The notes under the pieces: model-generated | What the model was told of the DNA's origin: nothing | What the model saw: the letters and a program-made list of their open reading frames with translations, nothing else | Databases searched by the model: none | Position numbers and translations under genes: made by a program | In this document: in pieces, positions 1 through 6,528 of the stretch | Numbering within the stretch: position 1 is the first letter of the stretch | Layout of the letters: each line of letters begins with the position of its first letter | Source of the DNA: Prevotellaceae bacterium | Lineage (GTDB): Bacteria; Bacteroidota; Bacteroidia; Bacteroidales; Bacteroidaceae | NCBI GenBank assembly: GCA_030523505.1 | Contig: JAUNIK010000015.1 | Location: 9,751 to 16,312, forward strand | Direction of reading: 5' to 3' | DNA length: 6,562 nucleotides

Positions 1-881
1 TCACCCGATACACTCGTTCGGCTTTCGACTATGATCCGCTAATGGGGAAAATCCTCAACCGTAATGAGATGTTCGCAAAGACCACATGGCTCGAAACAGC
101 CTCTCATAGTGGCGAGGCTCTCATAAGCAACAAAGTGCGGAAGCCTTGCTATAACCCTGTGCTTTACATTGCCCAGAATGGTGAACTGGTCTTGGATTAC
201 AAGATTGGTTCGAACATGCAGGACTGGACGGGTTGGGAGATTCGTTCAAAGAACGGAGGAAAGACTTGGTCGCACCCACGGGCTCTCACCAATGACCCAG
301 AACAGCGACATCTCCGTCTTGGTCCTATCAAGGACAAGCCTATCGTGAACAAAGGCAGAATCATTGCGGGCAGCAGTACGGAGGTGACATACGATTCGTG
401 GAAGGTGCATTTCGAACTGTCCGACGATGACGGTCGTTCATGGTATAAGTCGGAAGTGGAATGCGACACCATCCTTTGCATCCAACCAACAATCCTCAAA
501 CTCGGCGATGAGCATCTGAAAGCTCTCTGTCGCACTCGTCATCATAGAATTGCCGTGACGGAGAGTTTTGATAACGGCACAACATGGTCGCCTATGCGAC
601 TCACCGATATGAAACATAACAATTCCGGTATCGACGCAGTGACGCTGAGCAACGGTACACATCTCCTCATTGCCAACGACACCGACAATGATGCTCGCCG
701 TTCGCCACTGACATTGTTTAGCAGTACCGACGGAGAGACTTGGGAGAAGGTTCTTGATGTGGAAGGTGACGATGGTATGGAATATTCCTATCCGGCAATC
801 ATCGAGGCAAGCAATGGAGATGTGTGGATTCTATATACATGGCATAGGAAGAAGATTGCGTTCATAAAGGCCAACCACTAG
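1..881 (+). CDS. Sialidase-like BNR/Asp-box beta-propeller protein, 5'-truncated by the window edge
   Basis: The reading frame is open from base 3 with no stop, so the gene starts upstream; the ATG at 42 is only the first Met in the window. Numbering from that Met, 279 residues are visible. Four Asp boxes (S-x-D-x-G-x-T-W type) are seen: SKNGGKTW at 69-76, SDDDGRSW at 127-134, SFDNGTTW at 175-182 and SSTDGETW at 227-234. Also visible are CYNPVLY (36-42), LGPIKDKP (93-100), WKVHFE (120-125), CRTR (163-166) and a C-terminal EYSYPAI...YTWHR block, which together match the BNR_2 'sialidase family' propellers. These act on extracellular or periplasmic glycans, but many members are not proven sialidases. 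The usual N-terminal blade (CHAST / FGGT-type segment) and any signal peptide are missing and presumably lie upstream. The C-terminus looks complete. It converges with menE and has no partner gene here. Family assignment is firm, substrate unknown. Confidence 0.85.
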   Translation, partial: TRYTRSAFDYDPLMGKILNRNEMFAKTTWLETASHSGEALISNKVRKPCYNPVLYIAQNGELVLDYKIGSNMQDWTGWEIRSKNGGKTWSHPRALTNDPEQRHLRLGPIKDKPIVNKGRIIAGSSTEVTYDSWKVHFELSDDDGRSWYKSEVECDTILCIQPTILKLGDEHLKALCRTRHHRIAVTESFDNGTTWSPMRLTDMKHNNSGIDAVTLSNGTHLLIANDTDNDARRSPLTLFSSTDGETWEKVLDVEGDDGMEYSYPAIIEASNGDVWILYTWHRKKIAFIKANH

Positions 882-910
882 CCCCACCCCTTCCCTCAAT
901 AAGGAGAAGA

Positions 911-990
911 CCCTCTCCGCCCCATAAAGGGGCACCTCCCCCATCGCTCGGCTTTGCCGCTTCGCTCGTTAGGGCAGAAGAATGGGGAGG
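911..990 (+). repeat. GC-rich nested-hairpin element after the propeller gene (copy A)
   Basis: The 134-base convergent gap between the propeller gene and menE holds a GC-rich element beginning 30 bases after the stop. It contains a perfect hairpin GCCCC-ATAAA-GGGGC (919-933), then an outer inverted repeat CCTCCCCCAT (935-944) with ATGGGGAGG (982-990, one bulged C) enclosing CGGC-TTT-GCCG (949-959). The anchors CCCTCTCC (911-918) and GCTTCGCT...TAGGGC (959-975) recur in the element at 2147-2195. It may serve as a bidirectional terminator between convergent genes or be a dispersed REP-like repeat; no T-run follows the stems, so a classical intrinsic terminator is not supported. Confidence 0.5.
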
Positions 991-1015
991 AATTTAAATG
1001 CTTTGGGGGGCAGAA

Positions 1016-1987
1016 TTATTCGCGTGAGCGTTTGATTTTGCCGGTTTCGGTCATTGGGATTTGGGCGATGTGGATAATCTCTTTTGGACGCCAATAACGA
1101 GGGAGGACGTCTTCGCAGATAACTTTTATTGACTCAATATCATTCGATTCGGTGAGAAGAACTACTATCTCGCCGAATTTTTTGTCTGCCTTCTTCGTAA
1201 TGGCAAAAGGAGCGTTTAGATGTGGCTGAAGCATCTGTGCCACCTCTTCTATCTGAATCTTTATGCCTCCCGAACAGATGACATTATCCTTGCGACCACG
1301 GATGCGGAAACGTCCGTTAACAATCTCTGCAATGTCATTGGTCTTCAGCGGTTCGGCAAACAGATGAGGGGCATCGATGACAAGACAACCATCATCGGCT
1401 AGATTCACGCTGACTCCTTTCATCGGAGTGTACCATTCGGATGCCTCACTGCCGTTGAGTCGGCGCAAGGCAATATGCGACAGAGTCTCGGTCATGCCGT
1501 AGGTGCTCAGAAACACGCACTCGGAATTATCGGTCGATATCTCGTTGATGGCCTTGGCTAGTTCGGGACTGATGGCACCTCCACCTATTATTATATTCTT
1601 ACAGCGTGCAAGGACGGAGGCTTCCTCGGGCACACGGAGGGTCTCATATACCTGCGATGGAATCATCACCACGAAGTCGAATGGCTCACGAAGTGTGGCA
1701 AAGGGATGATTGCTTGGTTTGATAACGGTTAGTTTCAGTCCTCGCTCAATAGAACGCACCACCATCATCTTGCCTGCTATATAATCGGTTGACATGCAGA
1801 GCATGGCGGTGTCGCCTTCATGCAGGTTGAGGGTATCGCAAGTCATTCGTGCAGACGCCAGCATACGACTCTTCTCAACGAGCATCTCCTTCGGCTTGCC
1901 CGTTGATCCGCTGGTTTTCACAGCAACAAACTCCGAGTCACTGTTCCATTCCTTGACAAAATCCTCGTAAGTCATACGTCTATCCAC
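1016..1987 (-). CDS. menE: O-succinylbenzoate-CoA ligase (MenE), short Bacteroidota form
   Basis: This is an AMP-forming acyl-CoA synthetase that activates 2-succinylbenzoate with ATP and CoA in cytosolic menaquinone synthesis. In the 323-residue protein the adenylation motifs appear in order: P-loop TSGSTGKPK (25-33), GGGAI (135-139), YGMTET (163-168), TNDIAE (216-221, in place of the common TGD), GRKDNVICSGGIKIQIEEV (231-249) and the C-terminal TGKIKR (315-320) carrying the catalytic Lys317. It is much shorter than E. coli or Bacillus MenE (about 450-490 residues), but the Bacteroidota enzymes lack much of the N-terminal region, and the sequence from the P-loop on closely resembles them, so it is not read as broken. 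The start is uncertain: GTG at 1987 has AGGA five bases upstream, while ATG at 1975 (MTYEDF) is equally plausible; an in-frame stop lies at 2006-2008. No other men gene is next to it. No exact TAnnTTTG promoter was found upstream. Confidence 0.88.
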   Translation of the reverse strand: MDRRMTYEDFVKEWNSDSEFVAVKTSGSTGKPKEMLVEKSRMLASARMTCDTLNLHEGDTAMLCMSTDYIAGKMMVVRSIERGLKLTVIKPSNHPFATLREPFDFVVMIPSQVYETLRVPEEASVLARCKNIIIGGGAISPELAKAINEISTDNSECVFLSTYGMTETLSHIALRRLNGSEASEWYTPMKGVSVNLADDGCLVIDAPHLFAEPLKTNDIAEIVNGRFRIRGRKDNVICSGGIKIQIEEVAQMLQPHLNAPFAITKKADKKFGEIVVLLTESNDIESIKVICEDVLPRYWRPKEIIHIAQIPMTETGKIKRSRE

Positions 1988-2020
1988 TAATATCCTATTA
2001 TTTTTTTAATGCCTGCGGCG

Positions 2021-2125
2021 CACGCGAATGACCGTGAATTGGCCGTGAATTATTTCGTGAATTCTTTCTTTTGTACACGAATTCCCACAAATTATCCACG
2101 GATTTATTCATGAATTCTTCTTTTC
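2021..2125. repeat. Array of about eight degenerate 11-base AATT units
   Basis: Behind menE, between it and the receptor gene, degenerate units of 10-12 bases of the form N3-CGTG-AATT follow each other: CACGCGAAT (2021-2029), GACCGTGAATT (2030-2040), GGCCGTGAATT (2041-2051), ATTTCGTGAATT (2052-2063), a spacer CTTTCTTTT (2064-2072), then GTACACGAATT (2073-2083), CCCACAAATT (2084-2093), ATCCACGGATT (2094-2104), TATTCATGAATT (2105-2116) and a second pyrimidine spacer CTTCTTTTC (2117-2125). The layout is two similar blocks, each closed by a pyrimidine run. AATT steps are spaced near one helical turn, so intrinsic DNA curvature is likely. Role unknown; it lies within the 5' region of menE. Confidence 0.6.
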
Positions 2126-2146
2126 GCCAACCGCAGCATTTCAACG

Positions 2147-2195
2147 CCCTCGCCCTAGCGAAGCGAAACGGGAGAGGGAAGAGCGCGAAGCGCGA
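2147..2195 (-). repeat. GC-rich hairpin element after the receptor gene (copy B)
   Basis: Read on the - strand, this element starts 16 bases after the receptor stop. It contains CCCTCTCC (2195-2188) and ends in GCTTCGCTAGGGC (2164-2152), the same anchor motifs and order as the element at 911-990. Inside are an inverted repeat CCCTCGC (2147-2153) / GCGAGGG (2182-2188), a small hairpin GCGC-GAA-GCGC, and a second GGAGAGGG at 2171-2178. Both elements sit just after a stop codon in the orientation of the gene they follow. A 3'-end processing or termination role, or a dispersed REP-like repeat, are both possible. Confidence 0.45.
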
Positions 2196-2211
2196 GGGGA
2201 GAGGGTCCGGC

Positions 2212-4482
2212 CTAGATCTTTATCCTCACTCCCACATACACCATCTGTCCCATCGTAGGGCCCCATACCTGGGTGTTATCGAAACGATTGCCTGTGTACC
2301 ACACATAACTGCCATTACGCACTGGGTCCTTCTGCTTGTAACCGGTGAGGTTCTCCACACCAGCATATACCGACCACTGACGGAACCATCGTGTCACCTG
2401 CAGATTGGCTGTGGCGAACACTGGCGAATATTCATATGAGTCATCGTCGTAACTCTTTGGTGCATATTCGAGGCGTGCCTTTCCTGTGAGGCTCACATTG
2501 ACATCAAACTGCCACAAGCCCAGCCCTGGCTTCCACGAGGCAGTGAAGAGTCCGCGGAACTTTGGCATCAGCACCTGATCCAACAACTGGTCTCTCACCG
2601 TCTGCTTCACGATGTTTCGTCTGAAGGCAAGAAGCAACTCCAAACCCTCCACTGGCTCATACTGGGCGTCAACCTGAATGACATGACTGTATGACTGCGG
2701 TTTGTTTTCATTCTTCATCCAGAAATATCCTGCATAGGCAGAAGGCACATAGAGGTACTCGTTATGTCTGTCGAGCGGACCGATGCTGATTCCTCCGTTT
2801 CTATAGTCAATGACCATCTGATTCTGGAAGGTGGTGTAGAAATACTCAGCATTCAGTTTCATGTTGCGGTTGCCGAGAGGGATATCAAATCCCAGGGCTG
2901 CTCCCATGTTCCATGATTTCTCCTGCATGAAGAGTTTATTTTCCTGAGGTGCCTCTCCGATATCACCTGAATATACAGATAACTGGCGTCCTGATGCCAG
3001 CAGAGCATAGTTCTCGGCATAAGGATGCACTGTGCGGAATCCACGACCGGCTGACAGTTTGAGGTTCACCCAATCGGCAATCTGCCATTTCACATGTGCT
3101 CGTGGAGTAAGGAAGGTGCCATGAAGCGAACTGTTGTCAACTCGCATTCCAGCCATTGCTATGAGGCGGTTGTTGAGGTTGAAGGTGTACTGGGCATATC
3201 CACCGACAGTGTTCTCGCGGAAATTCCGAACCGACATCGATGTTTCATAGTTTATCCAACTCGAAGCGTTGAGATACTGCAGGGTGTCGTCGATGGCATC
3301 GAGCGAGAGACTTGCTCCGAGTGATATGCTGTGATATTTGCCGAGGTTTGACTCGAACATCAACTGGGTGCTCAAACTGCGCTGCTTTGCCTGATAGCCC
3401 GAATATTTGTACGGCATATTGCGACCATCGAAATCAGCAGGATCAAGCCGCGAGGCGAAAGGATTTTCAGGGTTGTAATCGCGAATATGCTGTGGCTTTT
3501 CACCCACATTCATTCCGGTGTTGTGCAGACTTCCGTTCATCATCCATGCGATGTTGGTGCCATGCTCACGGTTCAGGATGAACGCATGCTTCATATACAT
3601 CTCATAGCGCTCGTTGTCGATGTTGCCCTGCCACAATGGTATTGGTTCCTGCTTTTCAGTGACATCTCCCTCTTCTGAGTATTCCTTCCTTGTGAACATC
3701 ACAGGATCGAAATGATGCGACATACCAAACTGGCGTTTGTCTTTCAGTGCCGAGATGCCGTAATGACCGATATATCTCTCTGAGAAATACGCCCATCGGT
3801 TCTGGATGTTATAGTTCTCATGGCGAGGGGTATCCATAAAACCGTCATGGTTGTTGTCCATGTCCATCCAGTTCTTGCTCACATGGAGCAACAACTCGGT
3901 TGAGAGGGCCTTGTTCAGGTGGATGTTTCCTTCAACATTCACCTCTGTGGTTGTTTCCGAATCGGCATAGATGTTGCCTTCGATATGCTGCTCATCTTCT
4001 GGTTGCAGGTACTCTGCGTTTATCTGTCCGGTCATGCCTTCATAACCGTTCTTCACTGTCGAGGCTCCCTTGCTCACGCTGATGCTCTTCAACCACTGAC
4101 CAGGAATGAACTCCAGTGCGAAAGGCTGTGCGAGGTATCGGTAGTTTGGCTGCGACTCGGTGAGCATCTGCACATAGCGTCCCGAGAGGCCCAGCAGCTT
4201 TATCTCCTTTGCACCGGTGGCAGCATCGGAGTAGTTCACATCGACCGACGGGTTGTTCACGAATGCCTCGCCGAGGTTACAGCAAGCTGCACGGAACAGC
4301 GACTCCTGGTTCATCTCGAAACCCATCTGTGCTCCGTTCATCTGTTTCAGTGCCAATCGACGCTGATTGACGGTCACCTCCTCGAGGTTCTGCTCGTTGG
4401 CAATAGAATCAGTCTTCTCAGCCTGTGCATGCACATTCTGGAGTCCTGCCATAAGGAGTAATGCGACAAAAATCTTTCTCAT
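2212..4482 (-). CDS. TonB-dependent outer-membrane receptor, substrate unknown
   Basis: This is a 756-residue outer-membrane beta-barrel that would import a scarce substrate using TonB/ExbBD energy. The start is taken as ATG 4482, giving a clean signal peptide (MRKIFVALLLMAGLQNVHA, cleavage before Gln20); the in-frame TTG at 4491 is weaker. The plug follows at roughly 30-165: NLEEVTV (32-38, TonB-box/plug start), AACCNLGEAF, NNPSVDVNYSDAATG, KLLGLSGRYVQML, and SVSKGASTVKNGYEGMTGQIN before the barrel. The barrel runs to a C-terminal strand ending VYVGVRIKI. An extracellular-type stretch has DNNHDGFMD (209-217), fitting a DxNxDGxxD calcium-binding loop, with His-rich segments nearby. The carboxypeptidase-regulatory-like domain often preceding the plug in Bacteroidota is absent. 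No SusD-like or metal-handling partner is adjacent, so the substrate cannot be read from context; similar receptors are, to my recollection, often near heavy-metal genes. The leader is highly structured. Confidence 0.9.
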   Translation of the reverse strand: MRKIFVALLLMAGLQNVHAQAEKTDSIANEQNLEEVTVNQRRLALKQMNGAQMGFEMNQESLFRAACCNLGEAFVNNPSVDVNYSDAATGAKEIKLLGLSGRYVQMLTESQPNYRYLAQPFALEFIPGQWLKSISVSKGASTVKNGYEGMTGQINAEYLQPEDEQHIEGNIYADSETTTEVNVEGNIHLNKALSTELLLHVSKNWMDMDNNHDGFMDTPRHENYNIQNRWAYFSERYIGHYGISALKDKRQFGMSHHFDPVMFTRKEYSEEGDVTEKQEPIPLWQGNIDNERYEMYMKHAFILNREHGTNIAWMMNGSLHNTGMNVGEKPQHIRDYNPENPFASRLDPADFDGRNMPYKYSGYQAKQRSLSTQLMFESNLGKYHSISLGASLSLDAIDDTLQYLNASSWINYETSMSVRNFRENTVGGYAQYTFNLNNRLIAMAGMRVDNSSLHGTFLTPRAHVKWQIADWVNLKLSAGRGFRTVHPYAENYALLASGRQLSVYSGDIGEAPQENKLFMQEKSWNMGAALGFDIPLGNRNMKLNAEYFYTTFQNQMVIDYRNGGISIGPLDRHNEYLYVPSAYAGYFWMKNENKPQSYSHVIQVDAQYEPVEGLELLLAFRRNIVKQTVRDQLLDQVLMPKFRGLFTASWKPGLGLWQFDVNVSLTGKARLEYAPKSYDDDSYEYSPVFATANLQVTRWFRQWSVYAGVENLTGYKQKDPVRNGSYVWYTGNRFDNTQVWGPTMGQMVYVGVRIKI

Positions 4483-4497
4483 AATCTTCAATTAAAA

Positions 4498-4527
4498 TCC
4501 CCCACGCCCTCGAGGACGCGGGGGGGA
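4498..4527 (-). promoter_or_regulatory. GC-rich hairpin in the receptor leader, just before the start codon
   Basis: TCCCCC (4498-4503) pairs with GGGGGA (4522-4527); after one mismatch CGC (4505-4507) pairs with GCG (4518-4520), and CC-TCGA-GG (4508-4515) closes the top. On the - strand the stem ends 15 bases before ATG 4482 and is followed by ATTTTAATT. It stands out as GC-rich in an AT-rich region. It could block ribosome access or act as an attenuator; four T residues are too few to call a terminator outright. Confidence 0.5.
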
Positions 4528-4534
4528 GTTAAGT

Positions 4535-4550
4535 AGAGGCGACAGCCTCT
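4535..4550 (-). promoter_or_regulatory. Second leader hairpin of the receptor gene
   Basis: AGAGGC (4535-4540) and GCCTCT (4545-4550) form a perfect 6-bp stem with a four-base loop. It lies seven bases upstream, on the - strand, of the larger hairpin. Next to it is a (AGTT)3 tandem repeat at 4554-4565. No known riboswitch consensus, such as a B12 box, was recognised around it. Confidence 0.45.
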
Positions 4551-4569
4551 TTGAGTTAGTTAGTTCATA

Positions 4570-4709
4570 TATCAAGAGTCTGTAAACAGACAGATGATCA
4601 AAATTATCAAGGAATCATATACTATTTTGCACATGGTGTTTTTTTCTTTATCAAGAATTATTTATAGTATTGGAAAATAATAATTCTCTAATTCTTGACA
4701 GAAAAAAAG
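4570..4709. repeat. TATCAAG repeats and long imperfect inverted repeat upstream of the receptor
   Basis: TATCAAGRR occurs three times on the + strand (4570-4578, 4605-4613, 4649-4657), and an inverted near-copy TTCTTGACA lies at 4693-4701. The third copy forms a perfect 10-base inverted repeat, TCAAGAATTA (4651-4660) with TAATTCTTGA (4689-4698), 28 bases apart. Outside it T7 (4639-4645) faces A7 (4702-4708), extending the dyad imperfectly. Candidate operator sites or an RNA stem-loop. Confidence 0.45.
4599..4606 (-). promoter_or_regulatory. Candidate -7 promoter element of the receptor gene
   Basis: The - strand reads TAATTTTG, an exact match to the Bacteroidales -7 consensus TAnnTTTG and the only one in the gap. 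It would give a leader of about 110 bases that includes both hairpins. A TTTG-type -33 element is not seen at 19-21 bases upstream, so the call is tentative; activation by a regulator would be compatible with that absence. Confidence 0.4.
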
Positions 4710-4740
4710 ATATTTCTTGTGCCTAATTGTATATCACAAG
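4702..4740 (-). terminator. Probable intrinsic terminator of the HerA-like ATPase gene
   Basis: On the - strand, starting three bases after the ATPase stop, CTTGTG (4740-4735) and CACAAG (4721-4716) form a perfect 6-bp stem around a 13-base loop, followed after seven bases by seven T residues (4708-4702). The stem is weak and the T-run is slightly distant, so this is a moderate call. The same T-run is one arm of the larger dyad at 4639-4708. Confidence 0.5.
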
Positions 4741-4742
4741 GG

Positions 4743-6368
4743 CTACTTAAATATGCTCTTGAGCACTTCCTCGGTCACTTTCTTGGTGGCTGTCTGGGTA
4801 GCGCTCTTTGCGGCCTTGCCGATGATGTCCTTGCCCGATGACGACTTCGACGAACCACCGGTGATTGCCTTTCCTACACTTGAACCGAGACTGCGAGCCA
4901 CACTGGTGATGACTGCTCCAGCGAGGGTGCCGAAGATGGTGCGCTTCCAGCCCGACGACTTCTTTGCTTCCTTCTCCTGGCGGGCCGCCTCTCGCTCAGC
5001 CTCACGCTGTGCCTTTGCTGCTTCCTTCTCAGCCTTTGCCTGTTCCTTTGCCAATCGCTCCTGCTCCTTTGCAGCCTCCACCTCAGCATTGACGGCTGTC
5101 AACACCTCGTAGGCACTCTCACGGTCGAAGAAGTCCTCGTAAGCACGGATTCGTGCTGGTGCTGCATTCTTGATATCCAAGCGCTGACCATCGGTGATAG
5201 CACCAATCTGGCTCAATGGGAACAACATCTTTGCACGCTCCACCATTCCCGGAGCACCCTTCTCATCGAGGAACGATACCAATGCCTCACCGGTTTCGAG
5301 AGTCATGATAGCCTCTTCTGTCGAGAACGAAGGATTTGCACGGAAGGTCTGAGCTGCTGCACGCACATCCTTCTGGTCTTTTGGTGTGAAGGCACGCAAG
5401 GCATGCTGCACACGGTTTGAGAGTTGTGCAAGAATCTGGTCAGGGATATCAGTTGGCGACTGGGTGATGAAATAGATACCCACACCCTTCGAACGAATCA
5501 GTCGTATCACCTGCTCGAGTTTGTCAACCAGAGCCTTCGATGTTCCTTCGAACAGCATATGAGCCTCGTCGAAGTAGAAGATGAGCTTTGGCAGTTCGAG
5601 GTCGCCCACCTCTGGGAGAGTCTCGTACAATTCGGTCATGAGCCACAGCAGGTATGTTGAGTAGAGTTTCGGATTGAGCATGAGTTTATCGGCAGCCAAT
5701 ACCGACATCACGCCCTTACCGCCCTCAGTGTCCATCAGGTCGTTCACATCGAATGCTGGTTCACCGAAGAACTTATCACCACCCTCCGACTCTATCGCGA
5801 GGATTGAGCGCTGGATGGCTCCGATGCTTGCTGCCGACACATTGCCATAGGTTGTGGTGAACATCGCAGCGTTCTTTGCCACGAAGTCGAGCATCAAGCG
5901 GAGATCTTTCAGGTCGATGAGCAGAAGTTGCTTATCGTCAGCAATCTTGAACACAATGTTCATCACGCCCGTCTGTGTCTCGTTCAGATCCATCAGTCGC
6001 GACAGGAGTTGTGGTCCCATAGCCGAGATGGTGGTGCGCATAGGGAATCCCTGTTCACCGAAGACATCGTAGAATCGCACCGGACAAGCCTGGAACTCTG
6101 GGTTCTCGATGCCGAACTTAGCGCATCGCTTCTCGATGAAGCCGGTCATCTTGCCCACCTGACTGATACCGGAGAGGTCGCCCTTCATATCAGCCATGAA
6201 GCAAGGCACGCCAGCCTGTGAGAAAGTCTCGGCGAGCACCTGCAGGGAAACGGTCTTACCAGTACCGGTAGCACCGGCAATGAGTCCGTGACGGTTACAC
6301 ATTTTTCCTGTAATGTACAATGGGCCATTGTCGCAATGAGCCACATAGAGTTGGTCGTTCAGATACAT
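4743..6368 (-). CDS. HerA-like ATPase, DUF853/YjgR family
   Basis: This 541-residue P-loop ATPase belongs to the FtsK-HerA-like superfamily, close to E. coli YjgR (about 500 residues), whose role is not established. Numbering from ATG 6368: Walker A GATGTGKT (32-39, Lys38), MADMKGDLSGIS (58-69), Walker B IFYFDEAH (263-270, Asp267/Glu268), a sensor-like YFITQSP (299-305, Gln303) and SNRVQHALRAFTPKDQK (317-333), which carries the probable arginine-finger region. Residues 429-470 are a charged Ala/Glu/Lys-rich coiled coil, followed by a glycine-rich weakly hydrophobic segment (about 473-504) and a Ser/Lys-rich tail. No transmembrane helix is clear, so it is probably cytosolic. The frame can be extended to ATG 6422, but that codon lies between the two promoter elements, while YjgR-like proteins begin close to LYVAHC/GLIAGATG; hence 6368. 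It is monocistronic here by spacing. Cellular role unknown. Confidence 0.9.
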   Translation of the reverse strand: MYLNDQLYVAHCDNGPLYITGKMCNRHGLIAGATGTGKTVSLQVLAETFSQAGVPCFMADMKGDLSGISQVGKMTGFIEKRCAKFGIENPEFQACPVRFYDVFGEQGFPMRTTISAMGPQLLSRLMDLNETQTGVMNIVFKIADDKQLLLIDLKDLRLMLDFVAKNAAMFTTTYGNVSAASIGAIQRSILAIESEGGDKFFGEPAFDVNDLMDTEGGKGVMSVLAADKLMLNPKLYSTYLLWLMTELYETLPEVGDLELPKLIFYFDEAHMLFEGTSKALVDKLEQVIRLIRSKGVGIYFITQSPTDIPDQILAQLSNRVQHALRAFTPKDQKDVRAAAQTFRANPSFSTEEAIMTLETGEALVSFLDEKGAPGMVERAKMLFPLSQIGAITDGQRLDIKNAAPARIRAYEDFFDRESAYEVLTAVNAEVEAAKEQERLAKEQAKAEKEAAKAQREAEREAARQEKEAKKSSGWKRTIFGTLAGAVITSVARSLGSSVGKAITGGSSKSSSGKDIIGKAAKSATQTATKKVTEEVLKSIFK

Positions 6369-6410
6369 TGTTCTTATAATGCTTTTAATTGTTCCTTTGT
6401 TTTCCGCGTG

Positions 6411-6442
6411 CAAATATAACATTTTTCTTTGAAATAGGCAAA
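6411..6442 (-). promoter_or_regulatory. Bacteroidales-type promoter of the HerA-like ATPase gene
   Basis: On the - strand TTTG (6442-6439) is followed by exactly 20 bases and then TATATTTG (6418-6411), matching the Bacteroides sigma-ABfr consensus TTTG / TAnnTTTG. Transcription should begin near 6404-6406, giving a leader of about 37 bases before ATG 6368. No Shine-Dalgarno sequence stands close to that ATG, which is usual in this phylum. Confidence 0.75.
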
Positions 6443-6528
6443 TAAAGCATAAAAGTTTCGCGTGTTATTGTTTCGATTTTCACAATGATATGCGTTGGGG
6501 AGCTCCTTATTTGGGCGTTCTGACGACC

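Noticed and set aside
42..44. ATG at 42 as the true start of the propeller gene
   Set aside because: The frame stays open to the left edge and the protein would lack the N-terminal blade normal for the family, so the start is most likely outside the window.
2021..2125. CRISPR array
   Set aside because: The units are 10-12 bases, degenerate and contiguous, with no repeat/spacer alternation and no cas genes nearby.
2071..2439. 122-codon + strand frame starting in the 11-base array
   Set aside because: It crosses the repeat array, the GC-rich element and the antisense 3' end of the receptor gene; no protein family features.
3919..4461. 180-codon open frame on the + strand
   Set aside because: It lies wholly antisense to the signal peptide and plug region of the receptor gene, whose - strand translation shows conserved family motifs; the + translation shows no recognisable domain.
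4483..4491. TTG at 4491 as receptor start
   Set aside because: ATG at 4482 directly begins a canonical signal peptide (MRKIF...); the three extra residues add nothing and TTG is a rare start.
4483..4742. Cobalamin or other known riboswitch in front of the TonB receptor
   Set aside because: No B12-box or other known aptamer consensus was recognised in the leader; only local hairpins are seen.
4717..5112. 131-codon open frame on the + strand, Ala/Ser-rich
   Set aside because: Antisense to the Ala/Glu/Lys-rich coiled-coil region of the ATPase; such repetitive codons routinely leave the opposite strand open.
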